From contig NZ_CP053291.1 in NCBI RefSeq assembly GCF_014926385.1, positions 1,798,001 to 1,862,000 on the forward strand: a stretch of 64,000 bases of DNA, read 5' to 3'. Position numbers and translations under genes: made by a program. Below are positions 27,831-37,877 of this stretch, piece after piece (positions within the stretch are counted from its first letter, which is position 1; every line of letters starts with the position of its first letter). This DNA comes from Trueperella pecoris (GTDB taxonomy: Bacteria; Actinomycetota; Actinomycetes; Actinomycetales; Actinomycetaceae). The notes below the pieces were generated by a model. The model saw only the letters and a list, made by a program, of their open reading frames with translations. It did not search any database and was not told where the DNA came from.

Positions 27831-28880
27831 TTACTTTTCGCCTTTGGGGGCGAAGTGTTTGGCGATCCAGCGGGCCAACAGGTTGAGAACCAGGACGATG
27901 AGGATGAGCAGGAGGGCGCCCGCCCAGGCCTCGGCGGAGTTTCCAGAGACGTACTGGTTGTAGACGTAAACCGGCAAGGTGTACATCTGGTTGCTAAAGA
28001 TATTGTAGTTGTAGAAGTCGGTGGTACCGGCGGTAATCATAAGCGGCGCGGATTCGCCGATGATGCGTGCGGTGGCGATGAAGATGCCGGAGATGATGCC
28101 GGAGACGGCGGTGCGGAGCACGACCCGGATGATGGTTCCGGCCTTGGTCACGCCGAGGGCATAGGAGGCTTCGCGTAGCTCGTTGGGGACGAGGCGCAGC
28201 ATTTCTTCGGTGTTTCGCACGACGATCGGCGTCATGAGCACCACGAGGGCGATGGCGCCGGCGAAGCCGTTCTTGAATTGGGCCTGGCCGAAGAGGGCCT
28301 GGTTGATCATGGGGATCATGGCTGCGGCGAAGAGGCCCGCGACGATGGAGGGGATTCCCGTCATGATGTCCACCATGAGCGTGATGGCCCGCTTAAGCTT
28401 CCCGCTTCCGTATTCGACGAGGTAGACGGCGGTGAGTACGCCGAGGGGTACGGCGATGAGCGCCGCCATCCCGGTGATGAGTAGCGTGCCAACGACGGCG
28501 TGCCCGGCTCCCGTCTCGGATCCTGCCATGGATTGGCCGAAGGTGGTGGCGGTGAGGAAGCCGGACTCGCTCATGCGCGTCCACCCCTGGACGAGCACCG
28601 TCCACAGCAACGAGACAAGCGGGATGACGGCGGCGATGAAGGTTCCGGTAATGAGTGAGGTCATGAGGCGGTCGGCGCCGTAGCGCTTGCCTTCCACCCC
28701 GAAGCCGGCGATGCTCACGGCGGACAGGTACAGCACGAGGAATGTCACGACGCCGACCACGCCCGAGTTGACTACCTGCGCAGCCGCCACGGCGAGAACG
28801 ATTGCTCCGCCAAGCACGGCGATGTTGAACCAGGCCGGCAGGTGTTTTTGCGGCGTGGCGGCGATGACGGCGGTGGTCAT
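27831..28880 (-). CDS. pstA: Phosphate ABC transporter permease PstA
   Basis: 349-residue permease with six core spans preceded by an extra hydrophobic pair at the N-terminus. The EAA-type loop reads ELREASYALGVTKAGTI. It has the PstA-typical GIPSIVAGLF segment. Its ATG overlaps the pstC TGA (ATGA), and pstB starts 24 bases after its stop. Confidence 0.94.
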   Translation of the reverse strand: MTTAVIAATPQKHLPAWFNIAVLGGAIVLAVAAAQVVNSGVVGVVTFLVLYLSAVSIAGFGVEGKRYGADRLMTSLITGTFIAAVIPLVSLLWTVLVQGWTRMSESGFLTATTFGQSMAGSETGAGHAVVGTLLITGMAALIAVPLGVLTAVYLVEYGSGKLKRAITLMVDIMTGIPSIVAGLFAAAMIPMINQALFGQAQFKNGFAGAIALVVLMTPIVVRNTEEMLRLVPNELREASYALGVTKAGTIIRVVLRTAVSGIISGIFIATARIIGESAPLMITAGTTDFYNYNIFSNQMYTLPVYVYNQYVSGNSAEAWAGALLLILIVLVLNLLARWIAKHFAPKGEK

Positions 28881-29941
28881 GCGTTGGCTCCTGAGAACTC
28901 GGCGTAGCGGGCGACGATAGCGCGGGCGATGAAGTTGACCGCGAAGGTGATGACGAAGAGGATCAGGCCCAGCGCGATGAGGAAATCGGATTCGAGGCCC
29001 GAGGCTTCGGGGAATCGGAGGGCGATTTGGGAAGCGATGGTGGAGTGCTGACCGGGGCTCATGAGCTTAAAGTTGACCATCATTCCTGGCGAGAGCACCA
29101 TGAGCAGGGCCATGGTCTCACCGAGGGCGCGCCCGAGTCCGAGCATGGAAGCTGAGACGACGCCGGAGCGGCCGTGAGGGAGCACCACCATCTTGATCAT
29201 TTCCCAGCGGGTGGCGCCGAGGGCGAGAGAGGCTTCTTCCTGGAGACGTGGGGTTTGGTTGAAGACTTCGCGGCTGAGAGAGGTGATGATGGGCAGGATC
29301 ATGATGGCGAGGATGAGCCCGCCCATGAGGATGTTGCGCCCCGGCGGAACGAACGCGGCGGCGTCGGCACGCAACGGCCACCACTGGTAGTTCTGGGCCA
29401 GCCACGATAGCCCGGGCAGCCCGCCTTCCCAGGCGCCGCCGCCGGCTGCGTCTGCCGCGGGCTTGCCAGAGATGAAGGTGAACAGTGGCATGAGGACGCC
29501 TGAGATCCAAGTGAACACTGGCCGCATGAGCGGCTCCAGCGTCCACATCCCCCACAGGCCGAAGACGACCGAGGGGATGGCAGCTAGCAGGTCGATCACG
29601 TAACCGAATGCCGCGGCCAGGCGGCGCGGCGCATAGTGGGAGATGAACAGGGCGATGCCGACCGCGAAGGGGACTGCGATGATCAGTGCGATGAGGGCGG
29701 CCAGTAGGGTCCCGAAGACGGTGATGCCAGCGAACTGCCAAAACGTCATGCCACGGGCGAAGCCGACGTGCTTGATGATGTCTTGCCCGGAGGCGACCAG
29801 CACGTTCCCAGAGGAGACGAGCAAGAAGATGAACACAGCGGCTAGCAACGCGAGGATGGAAACTCCGGCGGTGTTCGAGATGCCGGCAAAGGCGCGGTCA
29901 CCGAAGCGGATTTTGGGACGGGCGCTCGTAAGTTGGTCCAC
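28877..29941 (-). CDS. pstC: Phosphate ABC transporter permease PstC
   Basis: 354-residue permease with six spans. The EAA loop is LQEEASLALGATRWEM, and AIPSVVFGLWG is the conserved PstC segment. A 60-residue periplasmic insertion rich in Gly/Ala (about 150-190) follows the third span. It starts at GTG behind CGGAG, 66 bases after the pstS stop. It pairs with PstA to form the channel. Confidence 0.94.
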   Translation of the reverse strand: MDQLTSARPKIRFGDRAFAGISNTAGVSILALLAAVFIFLLVSSGNVLVASGQDIIKHVGFARGMTFWQFAGITVFGTLLAALIALIIAVPFAVGIALFISHYAPRRLAAAFGYVIDLLAAIPSVVFGLWGMWTLEPLMRPVFTWISGVLMPLFTFISGKPAADAAGGGAWEGGLPGLSWLAQNYQWWPLRADAAAFVPPGRNILMGGLILAIMILPIITSLSREVFNQTPRLQEEASLALGATRWEMIKMVVLPHGRSGVVSASMLGLGRALGETMALLMVLSPGMMVNFKLMSPGQHSTIASQIALRFPEASGLESDFLIALGLILFVITFAVNFIARAIVARYAEFSGANA

Positions 29942-30007
29942 GAAAACTCCGATCGTGCATGGACGTGGCCAGCCGGCGAGCTACCGGCCGGCCGCGCGTG
30001 CAGAGTT

Positions 30008-31099
30008 CTAGTTGGTCTTGATCTGGTCGATCGCGCCCATGGCCTGCTTGCGGAGCGTGTCGGAGATGGGGGCGTTTCCGCCGTTGGCGGCGGCTGCCGC
30101 CTCCTGTCCGTCCTCGGAGGCCATGTAGGTGAAGTAGTCCTTTACTGCCTTAGCCGTGCCCGCGTTGTCGTACTGCGTGCACGCCACTAGGTAGGAGACC
30201 ATGACCACCGGGTATGCGCCCTCGACGGAGCCGTCGCGCTTGAGGTCAACAGCGAGGATGCGGTCGGTGGCGTCCTTGGCGGGCGCCGAGTTGTCGACGA
30301 TCGCGGCGGCAGCTTCGGGCGAGTAGGCGAGGAATTTGCCCGACACTTCGACGGCCACGGTTCCCAGGTCGCCGATCTGCGAGGCGTCCGCGTAGGTGAT
30401 GGCACCCGGAGTGGACTTGACGAGGTTGACAACGCCGGAGGTCTTTTCCGCCGACTGCGTGCCGGTGATCGGCCACGTGTCTGCCGGCTTGTAGTCCCAC
30501 GCCGTAGAGGACTCCACGAGGTACTGCTGGAAGTTCTTCGAGGTGCCCGAGTCGTCGGCGCGGTTAACAGGGATGATGGGCAGGTCGGGTAGGGCGACGC
30601 CGTCGTTGAGCACGGCGATGGCCGGATCGTTCCACGTTGTGATCTTCTGATCGAAGATCTTGGCAATGACCTCGGCGGACATGTTCACCGACGTGACGCC
30701 TTCGAGGTTGAAGGCGATCGCGATCGGCGAGATGTAGAGCGGGACCTCGATGGGGCTTTCGCCGCCGCAACGATCGGTGGCGGCCGTGATTTCTTCCGGC
30801 TTGAGCATCGAGTCGGTGCCGGCATAGTCGACGACGCCGGAGATGAACTGGTCGCGACCGGTTCCTGAGCCCGTGGCCTCGTAGTTGACGATTGTGCCCG
30901 AGGCCGCGGTGAAGTTGTCCCTCCAGGCCTGCTGTGCGTTGACCTGGGAGGAGGCCCCCGAGCCGTTGATCGTCCCCGAGGTGCTGGTGGCGGTGGTGGT
31001 GCCGTTGCTTGTTGTGCCTTGGTTGGGGTCGGAGCAGGCGGCGAGGCCCAGTGCGAGCGTCATGGCGGCGATTGAGGCGACTGCGCGGTTAGTCTTCAC
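30008..31099 (-). CDS. pstS: Phosphate-binding lipoprotein PstS
   Basis: 363-residue extracytoplasmic binding protein of the high-affinity system. A lipoprotein signal ends with the lipobox LGLAAC (Cys22), followed by a Thr/Ser-rich linker. Phosphate-binding segments INGSGASS and GSGTGRDQFISG are present, as is ADDSGTSKNFQQYL. It is the first gene of the pst operon; Pho-box-like repeats lie about 90-110 bases before its ATG. Confidence 0.95.
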   Translation of the reverse strand: MKTNRAVASIAAMTLALGLAACSDPNQGTTSNGTTTATSTSGTINGSGASSQVNAQQAWRDNFTAASGTIVNYEATGSGTGRDQFISGVVDYAGTDSMLKPEEITAATDRCGGESPIEVPLYISPIAIAFNLEGVTSVNMSAEVIAKIFDQKITTWNDPAIAVLNDGVALPDLPIIPVNRADDSGTSKNFQQYLVESSTAWDYKPADTWPITGTQSAEKTSGVVNLVKSTPGAITYADASQIGDLGTVAVEVSGKFLAYSPEAAAAIVDNSAPAKDATDRILAVDLKRDGSVEGAYPVVMVSYLVACTQYDNAGTAKAVKDYFTYMASEDGQEAAAAANGGNAPISDTLRKQAMGAIDQIKTN

Positions 31100-31187
31100 T
31101 GTGTTCCATCCTTTTGAATGTTGGTCGTGGAGGGTGTCCCCCTCACCACGCCCAACATTAAAGGGCCAAGATTTCCGGCCAGCACAC

Positions 31188-31209
31188 GCCCGGTTAACAT
31201 TTGGTGAAC
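31188..31209 (-). promoter_or_regulatory. Pho-box-like direct repeat upstream of pstS
   Basis: On the minus strand two 11-base units in direct repeat, GTTCACCAAAT and GTTAACCGGGC, match the GTTCACC-N4 pattern of actinobacterial PhoP sites. The location upstream of pstS fits. Confidence 0.5.
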
Positions 31210-31287
31210 GTTGACGACGCCGTCGCTGATCGTCACGCCATCAGTCGCGGGCCCGCCGCATCGGCTTTCCGGCTCGGCCGGCGCGCG

Positions 31288-32253
31288 TCAGGAGGCCCGC
31301 ACCTTTTCTATCCCGACCACGGTGCTCTCATTGCCTTGGCGGGCGATGTGGACCACGAGCGCCTGGCCGGTCTTCAGCCACGGGTCGGCGTGCGGCAAGT
31401 GCCGGGCAAACGCCCGCGGCGTGAGGGCGCCGAGGGCGGAGAGGACCGTGGGGAGTGTGGGCCGGTGAAGGCAGACGACGCTCGGGCGTGCCAGGTGGGC
31501 GACGGCGTCGTGAACAAAGTCTGCCACCTTGCCCGGGTCGGAGGCGTGGGCGGCCTCGGTCAGTTGCTCGTGGGCCTCGAGGGCGAGGCCGGTGGCCTGC
31601 GCGTAGGGTGCGACCGTGTCCACGCAGCGCTTCCACGGGGAGGTGACGATTCGCTCCACGCCGTACGCGGAGAGGATCTGGGCCAGCCGCGCCGCCCGTT
31701 TGGCCCCGGATTTGGTCAGGGGCCGTGTGTCCTCCGGGCCGCGGCCACCCTGGTGCGCCGAACGCTTCTTGGCGCGCGCATGCCGGGCCAGCAGGAGCGG
31801 GGTCGTGGCGAGGTGGCCGGCCTGCCACAGGTGGATCATGCGCGCCAGCATTTGCCGGTCGCCGTCGATGGACAGCAACTTCTTGGCCTGCTCGACGCCG
31901 ACCCAACGCACCTCGTCGATTTCCTTCTTCGAGGCGCGCTTGACCTTGGGGCGCGCCGCGAGGGACGGGTGGGACTTGGGAGTGGGTGTGGCCAGCCAGT
32001 AGCGCACTTCCTTCAGCTTCCCGCCGGCGATCGTGTAGTGCTGCCAGCCGAGCGGTGCCCCGAGCGTGACGTGTTGCCCCGTCTCCTCACGCATCTCGCG
32101 CACGCAGCACTCGTGAAGGCTCTCCCCGCTCTTGACCTTGCCTTTGGGGAAGGACCAGTCGTCCCAAGTTGGGCGGTGAACCACGAGGACTTCCAGCTGT
32201 TCGCGCTGCCGCCACACGATAGCACCGGCACCCCGGACGTCTGGTTTGGGCAC
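31288..32253 (-). CDS. mutT1: Two-domain NUDIX hydrolase / histidine phosphatase (MutT1 type)
   Basis: 321-residue enzyme. The N-terminal NUDIX domain has the complete box from Gly38 to about 60 (GKVKSGESLHE then REMREETG). The C-terminal histidine-phosphatase domain begins LLLARHARAKK with the catalytic Arg157-His158. Mycobacterial MutT1 has this layout and cleans 8-oxo-dGTP/GTP and diadenosine polyphosphates. The gene sits 76 bases downstream of ppk1, a neighbourhood also seen in mycobacteria. One coding copy of the dispersed 17-base word (31499-31515) encodes VHDAVA here. Confidence 0.88.
   Translation of the reverse strand: MPKPDVRGAGAIVWRQREQLEVLVVHRPTWDDWSFPKGKVKSGESLHECCVREMREETGQHVTLGAPLGWQHYTIAGGKLKEVRYWLATPTPKSHPSLAARPKVKRASKKEIDEVRWVGVEQAKKLLSIDGDRQMLARMIHLWQAGHLATTPLLLARHARAKKRSAHQGGRGPEDTRPLTKSGAKRAARLAQILSAYGVERIVTSPWKRCVDTVAPYAQATGLALEAHEQLTEAAHASDPGKVADFVHDAVAHLARPSVVCLHRPTLPTVLSALGALTPRAFARHLPHADPWLKTGQALVVHIARQGNESTVVGIEKVRAS
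31499..31515 (-). repeat. Copy 3 of the dispersed 17-base word (coding)
   Basis: Exact GTTCACGACGCCGTCGC inside the MutT1 gene, read there as codons for VHDAVA. Confidence 0.75.
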
Positions 32254-32329
32254 GCTTAACCTCCTGTGCTGCTGGTTCGCGTCACGACGCCGACACGACG
32301 CCGCCGGCCGGAGCCGCGAAACCCGCGGT

Positions 32330-34732
32330 TTAGCGGTGATCCGCGACGGTTGCGCGCGCCCGGGCCATCAGCTCGTCCTGGGTATTGGCGAGCAGGTTGC
32401 CATCGGCGTCGCGCGTGACGTGCTTCCAGCCGTCAGCCATCATATGCCAGGACTGGACCGCGTCCGACGTGGCGCGGCGAACCATTTCCACCAGGTACTC
32501 GATCTGATCGGGCTCCACAATGCGGATGAGCGCCTCGATGCGGCGGTCGAGATTACGGTGCATGAGATCGGCCGAACCGATCCACACCTCCGGGTCGCCG
32601 TCGTTACAGAACGCGTAAACGCGCGAATGCTCGAGGAATCGACCCAGGATCGACCGGACCTTGATGTTCTCCGACAGGCCTGGGATGCCCGCGCGCAGGC
32701 AACAGATGCCGCGCACCTGGATGTCGACCGGGACGCCCGCCTGGGAGGCGCGATACAGGGCGTCAATCATTCGCTCGTCAACCACCGAGTTGGCCTTGAA
32801 GCGAATCCACGCCGGCTTGCCTGCCTCCTTGTTGGCGATCTCGGCCTCGATGCGCTCAATGAGGCCCGACCTGATGCCCGTCGGCGCCACGAGGAGACGA
32901 TGGAACTTCGCCTTCGGAGCGTATCCGGACAGCTGGTTGAACAGGCGCGTCAGGTCCTGGCCGACGTCGCGTTCGCACGTGAACAGGCCAAGATCCTCGT
33001 AGCCGCGCGCGGTCTTCGGATTGTAATTGCCCGTGCCCACGTGCACATACCGGCGCAGCCCGTCCGATTCTTGGCGCACGACGAGCGACAGCTTGCAGTG
33101 CGTCTTCAACCCCACGATTCCGTAGACCACGTGGACGCCGGCCTGTTCCAGCTTGCGCGCCCATTCGATGTTGTTCTCCTCGTCGAAGCGGGCCTTGATC
33201 TCGACGACGGCGAGGACCTGCTTGCCGGCGTTCGCTGCGCGGATCAGCGCGTCAACGATCGGAGAATTGCCTGACGTACGGTAGAGGGTCTGTTTGATCG
33301 CAAGCACTTTCGGGTCATCCGCGGCCTGGCGGATAAAGTGCTGGACCGACGTCGAGAACGACTCGTAGGGATGATGAACAAGGATCTCCTTGCGGCGGAT
33401 GGCCGCGAAAATGTCCGGGGAACGGGAGGACTCCACATCGGAAATACCACGAGCCGTCACGGGCACGAACTTCCTGTACTTCAGCTGCGGACGATCGAGG
33501 TCATGGATGACGTTCAAGCCCGTCAAGTCGAGGGGCGCAGGAAGGTGAAGGACGTTTTCGTCGCGGACTCCAAGCTCACGCGTCAACATCTGCAAGACGC
33601 GCTTGGAGATGTCATTTTCGACCTCAAGGCGGACGGCCGGGCCAAAACGACGCCGCAGAAGCTCCCGCTCGAGGGCCTTGAGGAGGTTCTCGGCGTCGTC
33701 CTCCTCAACCTCAAGATCCTCATTGCGGGTCACGCGGAAGGTCGAATACTCCACCACTTCCATGCCCGGGAAGAGCGCCTCCAAGTGGGCGCCGATCACC
33801 TCTTCGAGCGGAATGTAGGTGGTCTTCCCGTGCTCATCAGCAGGAACGTCCTCCGGGCGATAGGGCCGGCCCTCCGAATCCACCGCGATGAAACGTGGCA
33901 GGAGCTGAGGAACCTTGACGCGGGCGAAGAGCTCCTTGTCATTCTTCGGGTTGCGCACCAGTACAGCAAGGTTGAGCGACAGTCCTGAGATGTAGGGGAA
34001 GGGGTGGGCCGGATCCACCGCCAGCGGCGTGAGGACCGGGAAGATCTGCTTACGGAAGAACTTGGACAGGCGATCCTGCTCCGTCTCCCCCAGCTCCGAC
34101 CAGTGCTGGATGACGATCCCGACCTCGGCAAGCTTGGGCTGGACGTCCTGCGCGAAAACGCGCGCGTGGCGTTCCTGCAGCTCCTTCGTCCGGGCCGTGA
34201 TGCCCTCGAGCGTCTGGCGAGGAGTCAGGCCCGACGCCTTCGTCACCGCCATGCCCGTCGCGATACGACGCATCAACCCCGCCACGCGCACCATGTAGAA
34301 CTCATCGAGATTCGAGGCGAAAATCGCCAGGAACCACGCGCGTTCGAGCACCGGAAGGTCCTGGTCTTCCGCCTGTTCAAGGACTCGCTCGTTAAACGCC
34401 AGCCATGACAGCTCGCGGTCTAGGAAGCGACCCTCGGGCAGTTCGCTGGCACGCATCGCCTCCTCGGCTTCGGCCTCACGCACGAGGCTCTCCGCCTCGT
34501 TCACGAGGTCTTCCGTGGACACCGACGCCCCCAGGCGCATCCCCTCAAGCACCCGCGCCCGCAGGTCCGCCATCTCCTGAGAAGTCAGGTCGCCGAGCTC
34601 CTCATCTTCGTCGAGGAGCTCCTCCAACGCCGGAATCGGGATGTCCTCCCCCAGGTCAAGGTGGTCGCTCGGAGTGGACTCCACGAGAGCGGAATCGTCC
34701 TCAGGCTGGTCGGTAAAATAGTTGTCGCTCAT
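32330..34732 (-). CDS. ppk1: Polyphosphate kinase 1
   Basis: 800-residue enzyme that makes inorganic polyphosphate from ATP. The N-domain motif [19 protein letters not shown] starts only at about residue 103; before it lies an acidic extension rich in Asp, Glu and Leu that is longer than in most homologs. The catalytic HD domains carry [17 protein letters not shown], with the conserved segment RFDEENN upstream. The first ATG at 34732 lacks a clear ribosome site, so an internal start is possible, but the extension keeps strong coding character. The position beside mutT1 and pst links phosphate uptake with storage. Confidence 0.94.
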   Translation of the reverse strand: MSDNYFTDQPEDDSALVESTPSDHLDLGEDIPIPALEELLDEDEELGDLTSQEMADLRARVLEGMRLGASVSTEDLVNEAESLVREAEAEEAMRASELPEGRFLDRELSWLAFNERVLEQAEDQDLPVLERAWFLAIFASNLDEFYMVRVAGLMRRIATGMAVTKASGLTPRQTLEGITARTKELQERHARVFAQDVQPKLAEVGIVIQHWSELGETEQDRLSKFFRKQIFPVLTPLAVDPAHPFPYISGLSLNLAVLVRNPKNDKELFARVKVPQLLPRFIAVDSEGRPYRPEDVPADEHGKTTYIPLEEVIGAHLEALFPGMEVVEYSTFRVTRNEDLEVEEDDAENLLKALERELLRRRFGPAVRLEVENDISKRVLQMLTRELGVRDENVLHLPAPLDLTGLNVIHDLDRPQLKYRKFVPVTARGISDVESSRSPDIFAAIRRKEILVHHPYESFSTSVQHFIRQAADDPKVLAIKQTLYRTSGNSPIVDALIRAANAGKQVLAVVEIKARFDEENNIEWARKLEQAGVHVVYGIVGLKTHCKLSLVVRQESDGLRRYVHVGTGNYNPKTARGYEDLGLFTCERDVGQDLTRLFNQLSGYAPKAKFHRLLVAPTGIRSGLIERIEAEIANKEAGKPAWIRFKANSVVDERMIDALYRASQAGVPVDIQVRGICCLRAGIPGLSENIKVRSILGRFLEHSRVYAFCNDGDPEVWIGSADLMHRNLDRRIEALIRIVEPDQIEYLVEMVRRATSDAVQSWHMMADGWKHVTRDADGNLLANTQDELMARARATVADHR

Positions 34733-34887
34733 ATCCGAATCGTCTCAAACTTTGCCTCAAAGTATCAATGTAAAAATGTCGTTCCCGCCCCAGGCGAAAC
34801 CGCACTCGTCACGCGGCGAGATCGCGCCTGGGCAAACCGACTCGGCACGCGAGCGAAGGCGCTAGCGCGAGGCGACCGGCGTCGCGC

Positions 34888-35502
34888 CTAGTCCAAGAAA
34901 CCCTTCATGAGGCGCTCGCCGGCAACGCGGAACTCCTCGGCCGTACGCAACATCGCCGTGTCGCGGCGGGTGACCTCGGTGGCCATCGGGTGGGCGTCGT
35001 CGGCGATCCAGGTGGGCTGCACACGGCCAAGGAAATCAGTCAGGCGGGCCGACCCACGCAAAACGTCGGCAAAATCCCCCTTGAAGTTTCCCTCAAAAAC
35101 CTTGTCCCACTTCGCGCGCACATCCCGCGGAGCCGGCACCTGCTCGAGTTTACTCGGCTCCGCCTGCCCCAAGGCTTGCCTGGCCGCGGCGTAGCGCTCC
35201 TCAACCTCACCGGGGTAGCGGCGAATCCACTCCGAGAGCAGGAAACCGCGCCACAACACGCCCGGCAAGGACTCCTCCGGAGAGTTCACCCACGACTCGG
35301 CAATCGTGTCGATCCCCTCCTCGCGGATCAAGGTCAGCACTCGCTCAACAACCTCAGGATCCTCCTCACGCCCGGGGCCGAGAGGCACGATGGCCTGCGC
35401 CGAGGTGTGGGCGAGCTCCGAGGTGGCAGCCGTGTCGGCGTCGCCTTCAATCAACTCAATCTGCTCAGGCTTGAGCTGTGCAGGTCTACGTGGTGTTGTC
35501 AT
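34888..35502 (-). CDS. Conserved hypothetical protein upstream of ppk1
   Basis: 204-residue soluble, mostly helical protein, function unknown. It begins MTTPRRPAQLKPEQIELIEGD, has an acidic N-terminal third and ends AEEFRVAGERLMKGFLD. The centre (ESWVNSPEESLPGVLWRGFLLSEWIRRYP) has conserved-looking tryptophans. Strong site AAGGAGG precedes ATG 35502. It could share a message with ppk1, 155 bases further on. I recognise no domain. Confidence 0.7.
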   Translation of the reverse strand: MTTPRRPAQLKPEQIELIEGDADTAATSELAHTSAQAIVPLGPGREEDPEVVERVLTLIREEGIDTIAESWVNSPEESLPGVLWRGFLLSEWIRRYPGEVEERYAAARQALGQAEPSKLEQVPAPRDVRAKWDKVFEGNFKGDFADVLRGSARLTDFLGRVQPTWIADDAHPMATEVTRRDTAMLRTAEEFRVAGERLMKGFLD

Positions 35503-35835
35503 GATTGCCTCCTTGCTCTGTTGCTCTATTGTCTCGCAGATCACGTTCTACGTGTGGTTGTTAAGCGAGGTCGGCGCGGCGTGTTTGACGCCCGACTCAG
35601 AGGTCGTCGGTATCGGCTGCGGCCCGCTCACGTTCGCGCTGGTATTCTTTTCGCATATGCGACCCGGTGTTGCCTCTGTCATCTGATACGCACCCGGGGC
35701 TTCTATTTTACCTGGACTACCGCCATAAAACGGACGAGTTTCACACTGAGGAGCCGCCGGCCGGCACGAATGCACACAGCGCAACACCAAGAGTTCGCCC
35801 GGCATCTCTTTTCGTTGAGATCCCGGGCGAAAGTA
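35503..35835. other. Gene-free stretch between the hypothetical gene and tRNA-Lys
   Basis: 333 bases. The side nearest the tRNA holds its terminator hairpin (35794-35831); the rest must contain the promoter of the minus-strand gene at 35502, which I cannot place. No protein-coding reading is credible. Confidence 0.5.
35794..35831 (-). terminator. Hairpin downstream of tRNA-Lys
   Basis: TTCGCCCGG and ATCTC pair with GAGAT and CCGGGCGAA across one mismatch, with an 8-base loop, starting four bases past the tRNA 3' CCA on the minus strand. The tail is poor in T, so termination strength is uncertain. Confidence 0.6.
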
Positions 35836-35912
35836 TGGTAGGCCCCGTGGGACTCGAACCCACAACCTACGGATTAAAAGTCCGCAGCTCTAACCAATTG
35901 AGCTAGAGGCCC
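35836..35912 (-). tRNA. tRNA-Lys (anticodon UUU)
   Basis: 77 bases including an encoded CCA. The acceptor GGGCCTC pairs with GGGGCCT through two G-U wobbles. The anticodon loop is CTTTTAA, the T-loop TTCGAGT and the D-arm GCTC/GAGC. Confidence 0.97.
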
Positions 35913-36033
35913 TCGCTTGCGCGATCCCGGCGACTAGCCAAGCCATCACCGGTTGTCACAATTCTAACCACATATTGCGTGCGTGGAAAATCCGCAGCGG
36001 CCGACCCTTACCTGCCGGCAACCTTTCCGGAAG

Positions 36034-36918
36034 CTAAAGCTGCACCCCTGAGCCGCGCCGCCCGAGTTCATGCCCGCTCACACCGCGTTTTCCGCGCGGC
36101 CTCAACGAGACCAGCACGACGGCCACGCTGATGAGAAGGAGCCCGCCGAGTTCTCCGAGCGTTGGTATCTGGCGGAGCAGGATCATTCCCACCACCAGCG
36201 ACGTTGCCGGATAGAGCGCGTTGAGAAGAGCGAAATTCCCAGCCGGGATTTTGCTCACAATAAGCACTTCCAGCACATAGGGCACCACCGACGAAAACAG
36301 GCCGACGGCAACGATCAGTCCCAACAATTTGAGGTCACTGAGGATGACACCGAAGGTCGGTATAGCAACCCACGCGTAGGCCAGCGTGCCGATGGCCATG
36401 CCGATCGCTAGCGAGTCCGGCCCCGTGCCCGCGCGCGCCGCCTTCGAGGCGAGCCACATATACACAGCCCAGGCGATACCTGCCGCTACCGCGCATGCAA
36501 CGCCCATCGCGACGCCAGGAGCCCGAAGGTCAACCCCCACCCAAGAAATCATGAAGACGCCGGTGAGCGCGAAGACGATTCCGCCCCAGATCCGCCAGCC
36601 ACGCCCCGTGACGGCCGCCAAGATCACCGGCCCAAGAAACTCGAGCGCGACGGCGGTGCCCAATGGTATTCGCGCAATCGCCTGATAAAAGAGCATGTTC
36701 ATCGTAACGAGCGCGAGTCCGTACACGGCCGGCACCCACAGCTGACGCGCCTTGATGGCTGGCCGACGCCACGCCATCATCACCAGCGCGCCCACCGCCA
36801 CGCGGCCCCATGCCACGGCACTCACAGTTGCTGCCGCAAAAAGCGCCACCGCGATCGATGCACCCAAGTATTGAATAATTCCCGAGGCCAGCAGCATGCC
36901 CGGCGCGGCCGACCTCAT
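36034..36918 (-). CDS. EamA-family exporter (RhtA type)
   Basis: About 294 residues, ten hydrophobic spans in two five-span EamA repeats. It resembles RhtA-type threonine/homoserine exporters: GTAVALEFLGPVILAAV in the first repeat and the second-repeat ending FALLNALYPATSLVVGMILLRQ. Start is uncertain. I chose ATG 36918, just before the first span; an ATG at 37017 would add 33 hydrophilic residues and overlap the preceding gene by 35 bases. Neither has a good ribosome site. It probably follows the EEP-family gene on one message. Confidence 0.8.
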   Translation of the reverse strand: MRSAAPGMLLASGIIQYLGASIAVALFAAATVSAVAWGRVAVGALVMMAWRRPAIKARQLWVPAVYGLALVTMNMLFYQAIARIPLGTAVALEFLGPVILAAVTGRGWRIWGGIVFALTGVFMISWVGVDLRAPGVAMGVACAVAAGIAWAVYMWLASKAARAGTGPDSLAIGMAIGTLAYAWVAIPTFGVILSDLKLLGLIVAVGLFSSVVPYVLEVLIVSKIPAGNFALLNALYPATSLVVGMILLRQIPTLGELGGLLLISVAVVLVSLRPRGKRGVSGHELGRRGSGVQL

Positions 36919-36982
36919 CGTGTTCTCAGTAAAATTTAGGCTCCCCGTCAGGTACTGGCCGGCCTCACCGCGCCACACTCCA

Positions 36983-37858
36983 CTACTTTTGACCACGCGG
37001 GTTCCCCTCGCCTTCATCGCCAGATTGGCCCAGTTCGACGACGACGGCCGCGTGGTCCGACACCGGCATCTGCATCACCGTACTCGAGACACCAACAAAG
37101 CCTCGGCCAACAACGTGGTCAATCTGGATGATCGGGGCCCAGCTGGGCGACCCGTTCCCCCGGTGGAGAATCTCGAATCGGCTGCCCGGAGTGCCACGCC
37201 GATTATTGCGCTTCTCCAGTTCTTCTTCCACGTGCTCGATCCGCAGGTTCATATCCCCGATAAGCACAGCCGGAATGCCCGGGGCGAACTTGTCGAACCC
37301 GGTCAGGACGTCCCGAAACTGACGCCGAGCGACGTCCCGCACGGTAGACAGATGCGCAACACCCACGACGAGCGGCCCCTCCGGGCCGTCCAACTGGGCG
37401 TATAGGCATGCGCGCCGATCGGGCCACTTCAATCGCCACCCGTTAATACGACCCCGCTTAAGCTCGGAAAGAAAATCGCCTTGTCGCCCGTCGTGAATGA
37501 ATGGCGTGCGGCGGCCGACCAGCCTGAGCACCCGAGCCCGTTTGACCGGCAATCGAGTGAGCAGGCCGTTGCCGTACCGCCGTCTGGTTTGTGCAAACAG
37601 CGGCGTCATCCTGCACTCTTGCGCGACCACATCAAGCTGGTCGACGCCGTGTGAGCGCATCTTGCCGCGATCGACTTCCTGCATCCCGACGACGTCGACC
37701 CCCAGTGCCGAAATGGCGCGCGCCAGCACGCGCGCCGATCGAAGGCCAGAGCCGACGGAGCCGCCTCTCCCATCCGCGAGCGCTGCGACAGCCGCGGGTG
37801 AGCAGGCAGGGACGGGCTCGCCGTACTGAATGTTGAAGGTGAGAACGCGCAGCATCAA
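36983..37858 (-). CDS. Endonuclease/exonuclease/phosphatase (EEP) family hydrolase
   Basis: 291-residue metal-dependent phosphoesterase of the DNase I/exonuclease III fold. All family motifs appear in order: LTFNIQYG at the N-terminus, VVGMQEVD, VGVAHLSTVRD, VLIGDMNL, QIDHVV and the terminal SDHAAVVVEL. No signal peptide is seen, so it acts in the cytoplasm. The substrate may be nucleic acid, phospholipid or inositol phosphate; sequence alone does not decide. Confidence 0.85.
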   Translation of the reverse strand: MMLRVLTFNIQYGEPVPACSPAAVAALADGRGGSVGSGLRSARVLARAISALGVDVVGMQEVDRGKMRSHGVDQLDVVAQECRMTPLFAQTRRRYGNGLLTRLPVKRARVLRLVGRRTPFIHDGRQGDFLSELKRGRINGWRLKWPDRRACLYAQLDGPEGPLVVGVAHLSTVRDVARRQFRDVLTGFDKFAPGIPAVLIGDMNLRIEHVEEELEKRNNRRGTPGSRFEILHRGNGSPSWAPIIQIDHVVGRGFVGVSSTVMQMPVSDHAAVVVELGQSGDEGEGNPRGQK

Positions 37859-37877
37859 AGCCCCCGCTCAGTCCGCG

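Noticed and set aside
35667-35906. Plus-strand reading ending GLEPTTYGLKVRSSNQLS
   Set aside because: Classic artefact: this peptide is the antisense translation of a tRNA-Lys gene, which is present here on the minus strand.
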